Below are positions 47,690 to 59,385 of a stretch of DNA of 64,000 nt, in pieces. Location of the stretch: contig CM059972.1 of NCBI GenBank assembly GCA_030490835.1, positions 88,955,137 through 89,019,136 of the forward strand, written 5' to 3'. The notes beneath the pieces are model-generated. The model did not search any database. It was not told where the DNA came from and saw nothing but the letters and a program-made list of their open reading frames with translations. The position numbers and the translations under genes were made by a program. The stretch is from Annona cherimola. Lineage: Eukaryota; Streptophyta; Magnoliopsida; Magnoliales; Annonaceae. The first letter of the stretch is position 1. Every line of letters starts with the position of its first letter.

Positions 47690-47938
47690 TTCCTATCTAC
47701 CAAGGGGTAGCAGCCCAGTGGTTAGCTTCATTGGCGGCAATTTCAACCTCACTGCCAGTGTTCGTGCGTAGACGGTGGAGCTTGTCTCCATAGTAATTTG
47801 ATGAGATCTTGTTGTCTTCCCCAAGTAGATAAATGAGAGCATGTCTATTTTTCTAAATGATAAATGAGAATTTGTTGTCTCTTTTAAGTTTGATTGTAAT
47901 ATCTAAAATGAGTTTTAATATACACTCCAGTAAAAGAA
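47690..47938 (+). mobile_element. tRNA-derived SINE, unit 1
   Basis: A-box-like AGCCCAGTGGTTAGC (47711) and a B-box-like GTGTTCGTGCGTAG (47759), then a T-rich body and an ACTCCAGTAAAAGAAAAA tail. Present at the matching place in unit 2, so it predates the duplication. Target duplication is weak here but clearer in unit 2. Confidence 0.75.
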
Positions 47939-49850
47939 AAAGGTTCAAGCCTGAAAAACTCGAAGATGCATCATCCTGTTCCTTTGGTGTGAGTTTGAAA
48001 TTCTTTACCATAGCATCTGCCCTGGATTTGGACATGCTTAACATTTACACAAAATTTCCCAGCTAATCTTATCCTGTCACCTGGTTCGATTTACAGGCCC
48101 AGGAAAATATTTTTATATTTTTTGGCCCTGCCTGAATTTTCCACACTTGAAATTTGGCAAATTTTCAAATATACGTAGATATGATACATTTCAGAAAAAT
48201 GTAAACTTTTGCTAACGAAATTTAACAACATTTTGAAATTGTCATGTCTATGTATACTTGAATATTTGCTAAAGCTCCAAGTGGTTGACATTTGAGCATG
48301 TATATATACATGTAAGACTGTCAAAATGAGACTGAAGCATTAGTCTATCTCAATTTTTTTAAAAAAATTGCCAAGTTCCAAGAATGTAAGATTTAGGCAA
48401 AAATTAAAAAAAAATATGATTCACCGTCTCTGGCGTAAATATTTGACAAAAATAAAAATATATAAATTAGCCATAATTCTTCCGACAGAAGGAAAAGCGC
48501 GTATCAGATGGTATTTGAAAAAGCCAAGGGCAGATGCGTGAACCGTAAGTGGGAAACGCGTCCGGCCTCAATCTCGGGTGTTTGGAATGATGCTTGAGTG
48601 GGATGGGATTGCTCCCCCCCACGCGGCGGGTAATTGAGCCTGTGTTTCATTGGCAAAAGCGCTGGAAAACGAACGGGAACTTGTAATTGACATGTAATTA
48701 GCATACGTCAAAAATTGGCTCTCATTTTCATTGGCCACAGTGCGGGCAGACGTAAGAGAACCTGTAATTGTTATCATCCCTGTTATATTATAATTTGTAA
48801 CATATGCTGTTACAAATCAGGCTCACAACTCTTACGGTGAACGAACATTTTTTTAAATATCTCAACGTTTAGGGAGAACAACTTATAAAATTTTCCATTA
48901 TTTAAGGATAATTTTCTTGGACTCTCCAAAACCGAAGGATAAATGCTCCGTACTCCCACACAAGTGAGACTTGAAAACCTGTAATTGACAGGGGTGCAAG
49001 TGGAGTTTCGTTGTATGGTTTGGGCGAAACCTAAGCCTAATGGGTTTAGTTGAACTTAAACTAAGTCTTTCCGTTTTAGCTGAACTAAAATCCTAAGCCT
49101 TTCGGGTTTAAGTGAACCCAAACCCAAACCCTAATATTAAAATCTAAGTTTGGATTGAGTTTGGACCATGTTGATATTAGTTTCGGTTTTAGTTTCAGGT
49201 TCAAATTCGGTTCACATTCAACCGAATAGAAGTTGAAATTACCGATAGAGATAATAAATTTTGTAAACATCATTGTATTTGCACATGAATAATTTATACA
49301 TGAATATATTTATATGACTTATGAATCTATGATATTTTTAGTTTTGATGAAAGTTAATCTTTTAATTAAAAGATAATCGTAAATACAATGAACGTAATGA
49401 ATTTACACATAAAAATTAAGATAAGAAAAATAAATGAAATTATATGAAATCACTATCTAAAGTTTAATAAAAGTAAAATTTATTTATCTTGTATTTAATT
49501 AGTATGCAATAACTTTAAAGAGTTAATATATTTATAATTATTTGCAAATGAAGTTAATGTTGATGTAATATATTCAATTTTTATGGACACATGTATATAG
49601 GTTTTAGAATAAATTTTTACAGTTTAATTAGGTTGGAATACCTTTTCTCACAATTATAGTTGAAATACTTAACGCATAAATAAATATAATTAATTTAATA
49701 AATTGGGGAGAATATTGGATTTGGACCGGGTCTAATTTGAAAAAAAATTCAACAATAAAATCTAAACTTGATTTTAAAACTAAGTTGGGCAGGTTTGGAC
49801 CAACCCGATATTAAGTTGCACCCCTCGTAATTGAACTCCCACTTTCACTA
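47939..49850. other. Upstream region of AT74 copy 1, no gene
   Basis: No coding frame supported. A stretch at 48660-48775 (GGCCACAGTGCGGGCAGACG, then AGAACCTGTAATTG) resembles the proximal promoter region at 49845-49985, indicating internal duplication of regulatory DNA. Confidence 0.55.
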
Positions 49851-49887
49851 GCCGTTGTGCTGGCAGACTTACGGGAACCCGTAATCG

Positions 49888-49956
49888 AATTTGTAATTGA
49901 ACCTGTAATGAATTTGTAATTGAACCTGTAATGAATTTGTAATTGAACCTGTAATT
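49888..49956 (+). repeat. Three 23-bp repeats upstream of AT74 copy 1
   Basis: AATTTGTAATTGAACCTGTA plus ATG occurs at 49888, 49911 and 49934. Copy 2 of the gene has only two such units (59161 and 59184). They lie about 100-150 bp upstream of the TATA box. Confidence 0.85.
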
Positions 49957-50037
49957 CGCATGTGCTAGCAGACGTACAGGAACGGTAAGTTAGCACACGT
50001 TGCGGCTTGTCCCCATTTGCATTGGCCCATTCACCCC

Positions 50038-50045
50038 TATAAAAA
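50038..50045 (+). promoter_or_regulatory. TATA box of AT74 copy 1
   Basis: TATAAAAA, 92 bp before the start codon, in CACCCCTATAAAAAGAATTCC. It implies transcription starts near 50070 with a short pyrimidine-rich leader (CCATTTTTTTTC). Confidence 0.8.
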
Positions 50046-50129
50046 GAATTCCACGCTCCTCCCAGCGCATGCAACCTCACCCTTCCATTTTTTTTCTTTT
50101 TCTTCTTCCACCGTTTAGTAGATTGAGAT

Positions 50130-52894
50130 ATGGGGGCTGAAAAGAAGAACAGAGCGGTCCTGCCGAAGAGAATTATCTTGGTGAGACATGGAGAGAGCCA
50201 AGGCAATGTCGACATTGCTGCCTACACAACCACGCCCGATATCCAGATTCCCCTCACCCCTCGTGGGATTCAACAGGCCCGGGGAGCTGGTAAGCGCATC
50301 AACCGCATCGTTTCCGATGAGGGGGCCTCCTCCGATTCAAAGGTCTACTTCTACGTCTCCCCTTGTGAGCGCACGCTTTCCACTCTCCGCGAGATTGGGC
50401 GGGCCTTCCACAGGGAAAGGATCATTGGGGCGAGGGAAGAGTGCAGGATTCGACCGCAGCACTGCGCCAATTTTCAAGTGGACGAGAGGATCAAGGCGTT
50501 GAACGAGACTCGCCTGCGATACGGGCGGTTCTACTTCAGCTTCCCAGAGGGCGAGTCGGGAGCTAATGTGTTCGATCGAATTTCCAGTATGGAGCTCTCT
50601 CTCTCCCTCTCTCATTCACGTCTTTATAAGAAGAGCTATTAGACCCACTTGCCTTTTCGTTTCATTTCGTTTTGTTTCTGTTTAATTTGTTGTCGTTTTT
50701 GTGTTTTTTCTAAAATCTTCCTTACGAGTGTAAAGTCTTCTCGACTCCTCATTCCTTATAACTTCCTCGCCATCCTGATCTTTATAATAATAAAAATAAA
50801 CCTGAAAAGTATAAAGCAAAATTTATTATTTTGTTGTGTGGCCCTTTAATAGCATATACATGTTAAACAGTTTTAATACAAAATTTACAATAAGTGTTTG
50901 GCAAACATAAAAATTTTTCCAATCAAAATTTTTTATTCTCTACAACTACTCTATTTTTTTATTTTTTTATTTTTACTTTTTTCTATATAATTGCCTTATT
51001 TTTCAATTATTTTTACACAATTACCCATGTAACTGACTTATCTATTTTAAATTTATTTTCTTTACTTTTTATTATTTTCTCTATCATACCACAATATTTT
51101 CTATCAATCCAAAAACTTTTCATTCAAAGTTTTATCACTTTCTAAACACATCTTAAATATAAATTTTTCTACAAATGCACGAATTGTTATCTGCATGTTT
51201 GATGAATTTTACAAATTATATAAAATCTTATGAATTGGTATTTGCCTATTCGATAAATTTTATAGATTATTCAAATAATCTACATTTAACATATTCTTCT
51301 ATATATGTAATACAAAGATTATATAATTCTTAAATAATAAAATTTAAAATCCTATTAAATTTTCATTAAATTCTAACCTTGAACGGATTTTCTAGTTAAT
51401 GTCTTTAATAATATAGATTTCAAAGTATTTCACTAAGAAACCTATTAAATTCTAATATCTTTTCAAATTCAATACAAAATGAAATTTTGAAAACTACTTT
51501 AATATAATAAAAAATTAAAAATTTAATTCGAAGTAAAGGAATTTTATGTGAATGAAACAAATATTAATTTTACTACTATTCATAAAAATTTCACTTGATT
51601 TAGCATAATAAGAGAGGACAGAACGACTTATTTTAATTTTCGATTAAATATTTATACTAATAGAATTAATAATTAAAATTTTACTACAAGTAGTATTCAA
51701 ATGGTTAAAACGCTATTTTGCATAATAATAGTATTCAAATGGTTAAAGCGACTCGACAAATTTCACTTAATTTTGCATAATAATAAAGAACGAATAATAT
51801 ATTTTAATTTTTATATTTGGTTTTGATGACTGTGGGATAAAATTACGTAGATTATATTGTAATTGGAGCTGTGTTTAGGAATTTACAATAAATAAACTTG
51901 ATTTCAAAAAGGTTAAAGTTCTTAGTTTGAAAAGCTCAACAGCTGTTGTTTTGAAATATTCCCTGACGAATTGCAAATTGCAAATTGAAATAGAAATACC
52001 TGAAAGTTTTTGTCATCCTTTCTTTTTATAACTGCCCCCGCCCTATGTCCTTTGATTCCCTTCCCATCCCTTTCCTTTTAACACAAGGATTCGACACGAC
52101 CATTATATATATATATTTCTTCATTTGAAATTTGATAAAATTTAAATTTGTTTGACTCTTTTGAAAATCCAAAAAAGGAAGGGGGCTCAAGTATTTTAGT
52201 AATTTTTTTAAAAAATATTAAAGAAAATTTAAAAATTGTGTGGACCTATGTTAGATCAATGTTCCAGCCGCAATAATCTTGTATAGGTCCAGGAATGAAT
52301 CACAGCGACACAATCACCCGCAACACACAAGCTCACAGCAATGAGATTTATAACTAGTGTCTTCTGGATGGCTGCTCGCGTAACAAGTGTAAAAACATGA
52401 CAATCACAACTGCCCAAATTGGGTGCTGAAATCTAAATGACCTTCAGAACTGTATCATCAGTAATGATTTGACGATATTGAATTCTGTTGCAGGCTTCAT
52501 GGACACGCTGTGGCGGGACATCGACCAGAACAGGCTCAACTGCGACAGCAGCTCGGAGTTCAACTTGATCATCGTCTCTCACGGGCTCACCATTCGAATC
52601 TTCCTCACCCAGTGGTTCAATTGGAATGTTAATCAGTTTGAGCAGCTCAAGAATCCCGGTAGCTGTGAAGTCAGGGTGATGCAGTTGGGTTCTGGGGGAG
52701 AATACAGCCTAGCCATCAATCACACGGAGGAGGAGATGGAGGCCTGGGGGCTTGGACCGACTATGATTGCTGATCAGCAATGGCGGGCTACGGCCCACAC
52801 GGGTGACACATGCCCATGGAACCTTGATGCTTTTTTTGATCACCCCACAGACACAGAAGACAGCACCTCTGATGATGATGATTATGAGATTTAG
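50130..52894 (+). CDS. AT74-type phosphoglycerate-mutase-like protein, copy 1
   Basis: Two exons, 50130-50586 and 52494-52894, splitting a Ser codon (TTTCCA|GTATGG ... GTTGCAG|GCTTC), give 285 aa. It belongs to the histidine phosphatase superfamily: LVRHGES with catalytic H20, SPCERT with R81, the acid-base region AREECR (E103/E104) and the second histidine in VSHGL (H182). The order and the stretches YTTTPD, STLREIGR, FPEGESGANVFDR, LWRDID and HTEEEMEAWGLGP match plant AT74/AT74H proteins. There is no signal peptide, so the location is likely cytosolic. The C-terminus is an acidic tail (PTDTEDSTSDDDDYEI). True substrates of AT74 proteins are not established and mutase activity should not be assumed. 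It is intact, with its own TATA box, and is duplicated at 59386. Confidence 0.93.
50587..52493 (+). other. Intron of AT74 copy 1
   Basis: 1.9 kb. It carries a Tourist-like MITE (50894-51153) and a stretch (about 51300-51960) homologous to the orphan block at 13795-15240. Nearly identical to the intron of copy 2. Confidence 0.9.
50894..51153. mobile_element. Tourist-like MITE in the AT74 copy 1 intron
   Basis: GTGTTTGG at the left and AAACACATCT at the right, flanked by TAA (50891-50893, 51154-51156). The interior matches the family (TTATTCTCTACAACTACTC). Present at the same site in copy 2, so it predates the duplication or was spread by conversion. Confidence 0.8.
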
Positions 52895-53790
52895 ATAAAG
52901 ACTACACATTTGTAAATATTTTTAAAATAATAATAATAATAATAATTTTATTATTTTGTGGTTGCTTCTAAAAATGGACTCTTATTTGTTATTTTACTGG
53001 TTCATTTGGCTGTAGTAGCGGAGTATTCGTAAATAAATTGGCTTGTTTCGTATGCAGCTGGGGAAGCTTTTTTTTTTTTCTTTCCTTTATATTCTGCAAA
53101 CCTTCTTAATTAGAGAAGGCAGAAAGTGGCATTCGCTGCCTTTCCTTGCCACTTTCTGTTCTTTTGGCTGTACCGCTTTCCTTTGGAAGTTCTCCTCCTT
53201 GGAAGGCAAACGGGCAATTGCTGATGCCCTAAAATGTAAATTTTCAAGTGGGCTCGTCAGCATATTGTTTCCAAGCCCAACAGCCCGTGGAACTTTTGTG
53301 GATTTATATTTGAATTCTAAGCAATATATTACAAGCCCAAGATGTGAAGGATCCTCTTCAAGAATGAATCTCAAATGCCCTTAAGCTCACTTCAGAAGCC
53401 ACCATCCCCAGTTCATATAAGTGATTAAGAGCAATTTACATATAAGATGAAATGAATAATATTTTTCTCAAGCCAAATGAAATGAAAGCAATGTGATGAA
53501 TGGTGCAAATTCGATAAATTATCAATATTTTATGGAATTTTGAATGATCAAAATATGTTTAACTAGTAAAAAAAAATATGGACATTTGCATTCTTAGGAA
53601 TGAATGATGAAAACTATAAAATCTACGCCACTAAATGAAAATCTAAGTAATCAAAGGACATCCTCAAAAGTGGGCCCCATCTAATATTAAGGAAAATAAG
53701 TGAAGATTTAAGACTAAATTTTTTGTAATTTGTAATATTTTTAAATTTTATTTAATTACTTCAATCCATATTTTTTTTGGGTCTTCATCT
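52895..53790. other. 3' flank of AT74 copy 1
   Basis: An (AAT)n run at 52925-52946 follows the stop codon. A 53043-53384 frame is open on both strands but is not preserved in unit 2, so I do not call it. The rest shows no feature. Confidence 0.55.
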
Positions 53791-53799
53791 CATTCTCCT

Positions 53800-55960
53800 A
53801 TCATCTTTTACTTGAATAGACTATGTTCTCCTAACCAGTGCTATTTCAGACCTCCTTTTAACATGACCAAACTATCTTAATATATTTTTTTCATTTTATC
53901 ACAGATTGGTTTCACTTTCAAGTTTTCTCGAATTATTTTATTCCTAATTTTTATCTTTTCTTATTTTACTACTCATCCACCTTAACATTCTCATTTTTGC
54001 TACACTCATTTTTTGTATATATTGTTTTTTAACTGCCTAACATTCTACCTTATAAAGCATAGCAGGTCCAATCGCAGTCTTATAAAGTTTTTCTTTTAGT
54101 TTGATTGGAACTCGATGATTACATAAAATTCCTGATGCATTTCTCCATTTCTTCCATCCTGCTTGAATTCTATCTATTATATCTTTTTCAATTTCTTCGT
54201 TCTCTTGAATTATTGATCCTAGGTACCGGAAGTCATTAGTTCTTTTTACTACTTGATCTAAAATCTTAATTGGTTCCTCATCTAGGTTCTCACTATTATT
54301 AAAATTGCATTTCATATATTCAGTTTTTGTGTGACTAATTCTAAAACTATTAGATTCTAAAGCATCTACTCACGTATTTAATTTTAAATTTAGCCCTTCT
54401 TTAGTTTCATCTATTAGAACAATGTCATCTGCAAATAACATACACCGAGATACTTTTTCTTAGAGATGTCCAGTAATTTCATCTATTACTAAGGTAAAAA
54501 GGTAAGGACTCAAGGCTGAGCCTTGATGTAAACCTATTTTAATTGGGAAGAGATTAGTATCTCTACTAATGGTCATCACATTCATAACAGCCCCCTCGTA
54601 CATATCTTTAATAGTATCAATATATCTGTTATTAATTCCTTTCTTTTTCATCACTTGACATATTAACATTTTTGGTACTCGATCATATGCTTTTTCTAAA
54701 TGAATAAAAATCATGTATAAGTTTTTTCTTCTCCCTGTACTTTTCAAATAGTTGTCTAAGAAAGAAAATAACTTCAGTGGTTAATCTTCCAGCATAAAAT
54801 GAAATTAATTTTCAGATACATTAGTTTCACGTCTTAGTCTATGTTCAATTACTCTTTCCTATACTTTCATACTATGACTCATTAATTTTATTTTACGATT
54901 ATTTGCACAATTTTGAATATCTCCCTTATTTTTATAGATTGGAATTATAATGTTTTTCCTTCATTCACTTGGCATTAACTTTGTTTTTATAATCTTATTA
55001 AAAAATTTGTTAACCATGTTACACCTACATCTCTTATGCACTTCAATGCCTCAATTGATATATTATCTGGGCCTACGGTTTTTTCTATTTTCATTTTCCT
55101 TAGAGCTTCCTTCACTTTAGATATTCAAATATTTGGGAAATAATTGATATTCCTATTTTCTTCTCTATTTAAACTAACATCTAATGTTAAATGTTCATGT
55201 GGGGTATCATTTAGTAAACTATAAAAATAAAATTTTCATCTTTTTTTAATATCATCATCTTTCACTAGAACTCTTTGGTTTTGAATACATCTAACATGTG
55301 TTAAATCTTTGTCTTTATTTTCTCTTAATTTACCCAACTTAAAAATATCCTTTTCACATTGTCTAGTTCCTAATATGTCATATAAGTTGTCATAAGCTTT
55401 GTGTTTAGCATCGCTAATAATTTTTTTAGTAGCTTTTTTCGGTAGTTTGTATTGTTGTAAGTTTGTATTATTTTTATTTCTCTATCATGTCTTAAACTTT
55501 TCTTGTTTAACATTTATAACTTTTTAAACATCATTATTCCACTACCAAGTTTCCCTATGTTAAGATCTACGAATTTTATATATACATACAATATTTTTCC
55601 TACTTTTATGTTAGTTGTCATTTTATCCCATATTGATTCTATTCCATCTTCTTGTGTGTCTCATTTTCCTTCTTCTATATTTCTTTTACTAAAAAGTTTC
55701 ATGTTATTTCCCTTTAAATTTCACCATTTAATTTTTGGAATTATATTGCCTCTAGTTTTTGTTGACTCTTTTTGTGTATATATATCAACTACTAATGATC
55801 TAGGCTGCATAGCTAAACTCTTACATGGGATAACCTTACAATTAATACAAAGGGATATACTAATTTTTTTATAAGGAAGAAATCTATTTGGCTAGAATTG
55901 ATCCCACTCTTGAAAGTTATCAAGCGTTCATTTCGTTTTTAAAGTAAGGTATTTGCTATA
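53800..55960 (-). pseudogene. RTE-type LINE remnant, minus strand
   Basis: Reverse-transcriptase hallmarks on the minus strand: IHLEKAYDRVPK (54700), then KKGINNRYIDTIKDMYEGA, FPIKIGLHQGSALSPYLF and VIDEITGHL (54747-54460). Farther 3' are RYLGSIIQENEEIEKDI, RIQAGWKKWRNASGILCN and LKEKLYKTAIGPAMLY (54315-54037), the C-terminal region of plant RTE-clade LINEs. The FADD-containing piece lies between, in broken frame. Upstream (55100-55700) are pieces like KWWNLKG. No endonuclease domain is seen, so it is 5'-truncated and has stops. It is cut at 55977 by the duplication junction. Confidence 0.8.
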
Positions 55961-55977
55961 ACCAAATCATATGCTAT

Positions 55978-56600
55978 ATAGATACAAACCCTCCATGTGA
56001 AACAATAGGACTTATATATTGATGGATCATTCAACAAGATAGGAAGTAATATGAGTCTACTCACAATAACACTTGACAAAGCTCAGTTGGAAGTTACAAT
56101 TTGCTTCACATTCAACACCTCTGACAATGTCGTTGAATATGAAGCATTTACCAAAAACTTCATACCATATCATCTTTTAAGGTAAAATATGTCAATGTCT
56201 TCTTTAATTCCAATCAGATTGTCGATCAGGTCATTGCAAACTTTGAAGCAAAAGATGATGACATGGCTTCATGTCTACAACTTTGCAAAGATCTCATCAA
56301 ACAAATACCTCAATTCTCCATACAAATAATACCAAGATCATAAAATATGTTGACAAACTAGATAGATTAGCCTCCAATACATCATTCAACATACTTACAC
56401 TCATTTAGCCACCCTGGTGAAGGTCCATAATATAGATACACAACCCCCGTTGTGAAAAGATCCCATTAGTTAATATATCTGTCTCATAATTACCTACCTA
56501 ATGACAATAAAGAAGCCAAGCGAACAAGGTAACAAGTAGTTTGGTAGACATTGATAAACAAAGAGCTCTATCACAAGTCAATAGCTACCCTATTGCTACA
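55978..56600 (+). pseudogene. Duplicated Gypsy pol piece
   Basis: Copy of 47004-47600 (second RNase-H-like piece), diverged by scattered substitutions and small indels. Non-functional. Confidence 0.8.
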
Positions 56601-56694
56601 TTAATTTCTTTTCTTGGCCCATCGCTACTTGCTTCCATGGGTTTGCCACTTTGATTGTGGGTGGCTAATGGTTGCGCCAAAAAAAAAAACGTTC

Positions 56695-56950
56695 ATGTCT
56701 ACCATGGGGTAGCAGCCCGTGGTTGGTTTCATTGGCAGCAATTTCAACCTCATTGCCAATGTTCGTGCGTAGATGGTGGAGCTTGTCTCCATAGTAATTT
56801 GATAGGATCTTGTTTTCCTCAAGTAGATAAATGAGAGCATGTCAATCTTTATAAATGATAAATGATAAATAATAAATGAGAATTTGTTGTCTCTTTTTGA
56901 AGTTTGATTGTAATATCTAAAATGAGTTTTAATATACACTCGAATAAAAG
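56695..56950 (+). mobile_element. tRNA-derived SINE, unit 2
   Basis: Same SINE as at 47690-47938 at the corresponding site. Possible target duplication AAACGTTCA is visible at 56688-56696 and 56952-56960. Confidence 0.75.
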
Positions 56951-58644
56951 AAAAACGTTCAAGCCTGAAAAACTCGAAGTTGCATTGTCCTGTTCCTCTG
57001 TTGTGAGTTTGAATTCTTGACCATAGCATCTGCCCTGGATTTGGACAGGCTTAACAGTTACACAAAATTTCCCAGCTAATGTAATCCCGTCACCTGGTTC
57101 GATTTACAGGCCCAGAAAAATATTTTTATATTTTTTGGCCCTGCCTGAATTTTCCACACTTGAAATTTGGCAAATTTTCAAATATACGTAGATATGATAC
57201 ATTTCAGAATAGTGTAAACTTTTGCTAACGAAATTTTACAATATTCTGAAATTGTCACGTCTATGTATACTTGAATATTTGCTAAAGCTCCTAGTGGTTG
57301 ACATTTGAGCATGTATATATATAAAAGATTGAAGCGTCAAAATGAGACTGGAGCATTAGTCTCCATCTGAATTTTTTTAAAAAAATTGCCAAATTCCAAG
57401 AGTGTAAGATTTAGGCAAAAATAAAAAAGATATTTTTCCCCGTCTCTGGCGTAAATATTTGACAAAAATAAAAATATATAAATTAGCCATAATTCTTCCT
57501 ATAGAAGCAAAAGCGCGTATCAGATGGTAGTTGAAAAAGCGAAGGACAGGCGCGCGAACCGTAAGTGGGAAACGCGCATGGCTTGCATTGATGCATGCAA
57601 TCTCGGGTGCTCGGATTGATGCTTGCGTCCACGCCCCCCGCGTCCCCGCAATTGAGCCTGTAAGTCGTTGGCCAAATTGCTGGAAAACGAACGGGAACTT
57701 GCAATTGAACGTGTAATTAGCACATGTGACGGCTTGGCTCTCATTTTCATTGGCCACAGTGCGGGCAGACGTACGAGAACCTGTAATTTTTATCACCCCT
57801 GTTATATTATATACTAACATATGATGTTACAAATCAGGCTCACAACTCTCACTATGAAAGGACATTTTTTAAAAATATCTCAACATTTAGGGAGAACAAC
57901 TTGTAAATTGTCCATTAATTAAGGATAGTTTTCATAGACTCTCCAAAACCGAAGGATAAATGCTCTGTACTCCTACGCAAGGGAGACTTGAAAACCTGTA
58001 ATTGATAGGGGTGCAACTGGAAGCGGGTTTAGTTAGAACCTAAACTCTAAGTCTTTTGGATTTAGTTGAACCAAACCCCTAAGTCTTTCGGGTTTAAGTG
58101 AACTCAAACCTTAACCTTAATATTAAAATTTAGGTTTCGATTGGGTTTGAATCGGGTTGACATTGGTTTCGGTCTTAGTTTTGGGTTGAAATTCAGGTCA
58201 CGCTCAAACCAATAAAAGTTGAAATTACCGATAGAGATAACGAATTTTTTAAATATTATTGCATTCGCACGTGAATAATTTATACACGAATATATTTATA
58301 TGACCTATGAATCTATGATATTTTTAGTTTTGATAAAAGTTGATCTTTTAATTAAAAGATAATTGCAAATACAATGAACGTAATGAATTTACACATAATA
58401 ATCAAGATAAGAAAAATAAATGAAATTATATGAAAACACTATCTAAAATTTAATAATAGTAAAACTTATTTATCTTGTAGTTAATTAGTATGCAATAACT
58501 ATAAAAAGTTGATATGTTTATAATTATTTGTAAATGAAGTTAATGTAGATGTAATATATTCAACTTTTATGGACACATGTATATAGGTTTTAGAATAAAT
58601 TTTTACAGTTTAATTAGGTTGGAATACCTTTTCTCACAATTATA

Positions 58645-58936
58645 GGGTGTGTTTGTTTGGGGTCAAAACTTGTCAATTAAAACTTTTCAACCCAAAACTT
58701 TTCACTCTTCATAACTACTCTATTTTTTAATTATTTTTTCACATTTTTCTATACAAACTACCCTACTTTTCAATCATTTCTACACAACTACCCATACAAC
58801 TAACCTATCTATTTTAACTTTATTCTCTTTACTCCTCGTCATTACCCCTATTATATCACATTATTTTTTTATCAATTTGACAACTTCTACCTCTAAAACT
58901 TTTTATCAAAAGTTTTACCTCCAACCAAACACACCC
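58645..58936. mobile_element. Tourist-like MITE specific to unit 2
   Basis: 292 bp with symmetrical ends GGGTGTGTTTG, flanked by ATA (58642-58644, 58937-58939). Unit 1 has the uninterrupted site CAATTATAGTTGAAAT at 49651-49666, so the insertion boundary is exact. Confidence 0.95.
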
Positions 58937-59293
58937 ATAGTTGAAATACTTAACGCATAAATAAATATAATTAATTTAATAAATTGGGGAGAATATTAAG
59001 TTTGGACCGGTCTAATTTGAAAAAAAAATTAAAAATAAAATCTAAACTTAATTTTGAAATTGGGTTGGGCGGCTAAACCCGGTACTAAGTTGCACCCCAG
59101 TAATTGAACTCCCACTTTCATTAGCCATTGTGCTGGCAGACTTACGGGAACCCGTAAGTGAATTTGTAATTGAACCTGTAATGAATTTGTAATTGAACCA
59201 GTAATTCGCAAATGCTAGCAGACGTCCAGGAACGGTAACCTGTAGTTCGCATACGTTGCGGCTTGTCCCCATTTGCATTGGCCCATTCACTCC

Positions 59294-59301
59294 TATAAAA
59301 A
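59294..59301 (+). promoter_or_regulatory. TATA box of AT74 copy 2
   Basis: TATAAAAA, 92 bp before the start codon, as in copy 1. Confidence 0.8.
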
Positions 59302-59385
59302 GAATTCCACGCTCCTCCCAGCGCATGCAACCTCACCCTTCCATTTTTTTTCTTTTTCTTCTTCCACCGTTTAGTAGATTGAGAT

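Larger units (their letters stand above)
47004..55977 (+). repeat. Segmental tandem duplication, unit 1 (~8.97 kb)
   Basis: Begins ATAGATACAAACCCTCCAT in the Gypsy relic and ends where the same sequence restarts at 55978. In order it contains the Gypsy 3' piece, a SINE, the AT74-type gene and a minus-strand RTE LINE. Unit 2 repeats the order. Confidence 0.92.

Noticed and set aside
49811..50215. 134-codon minus-strand open frame, with a partial counterpart in unit 2
   Set aside because: It runs antisense across the AT74 promoter and exon 1 start and includes translated promoter repeats (TGTAATTGAA), so it is a shadow.
53087..53374. 95-codon minus-strand frame and an overlapping 113-codon plus-strand frame
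   Set aside because: Neither survives in unit 2 (small indels), so no selection for coding is evident.
56625..57029. 134-codon minus-strand frame
   Set aside because: It is the antisense of the SINE and its flank.
57377..57820. 147-codon minus-strand open frame
   Set aside because: It covers the distal promoter repeats of AT74 copy 2; the corresponding region of unit 1 does not keep the frame.
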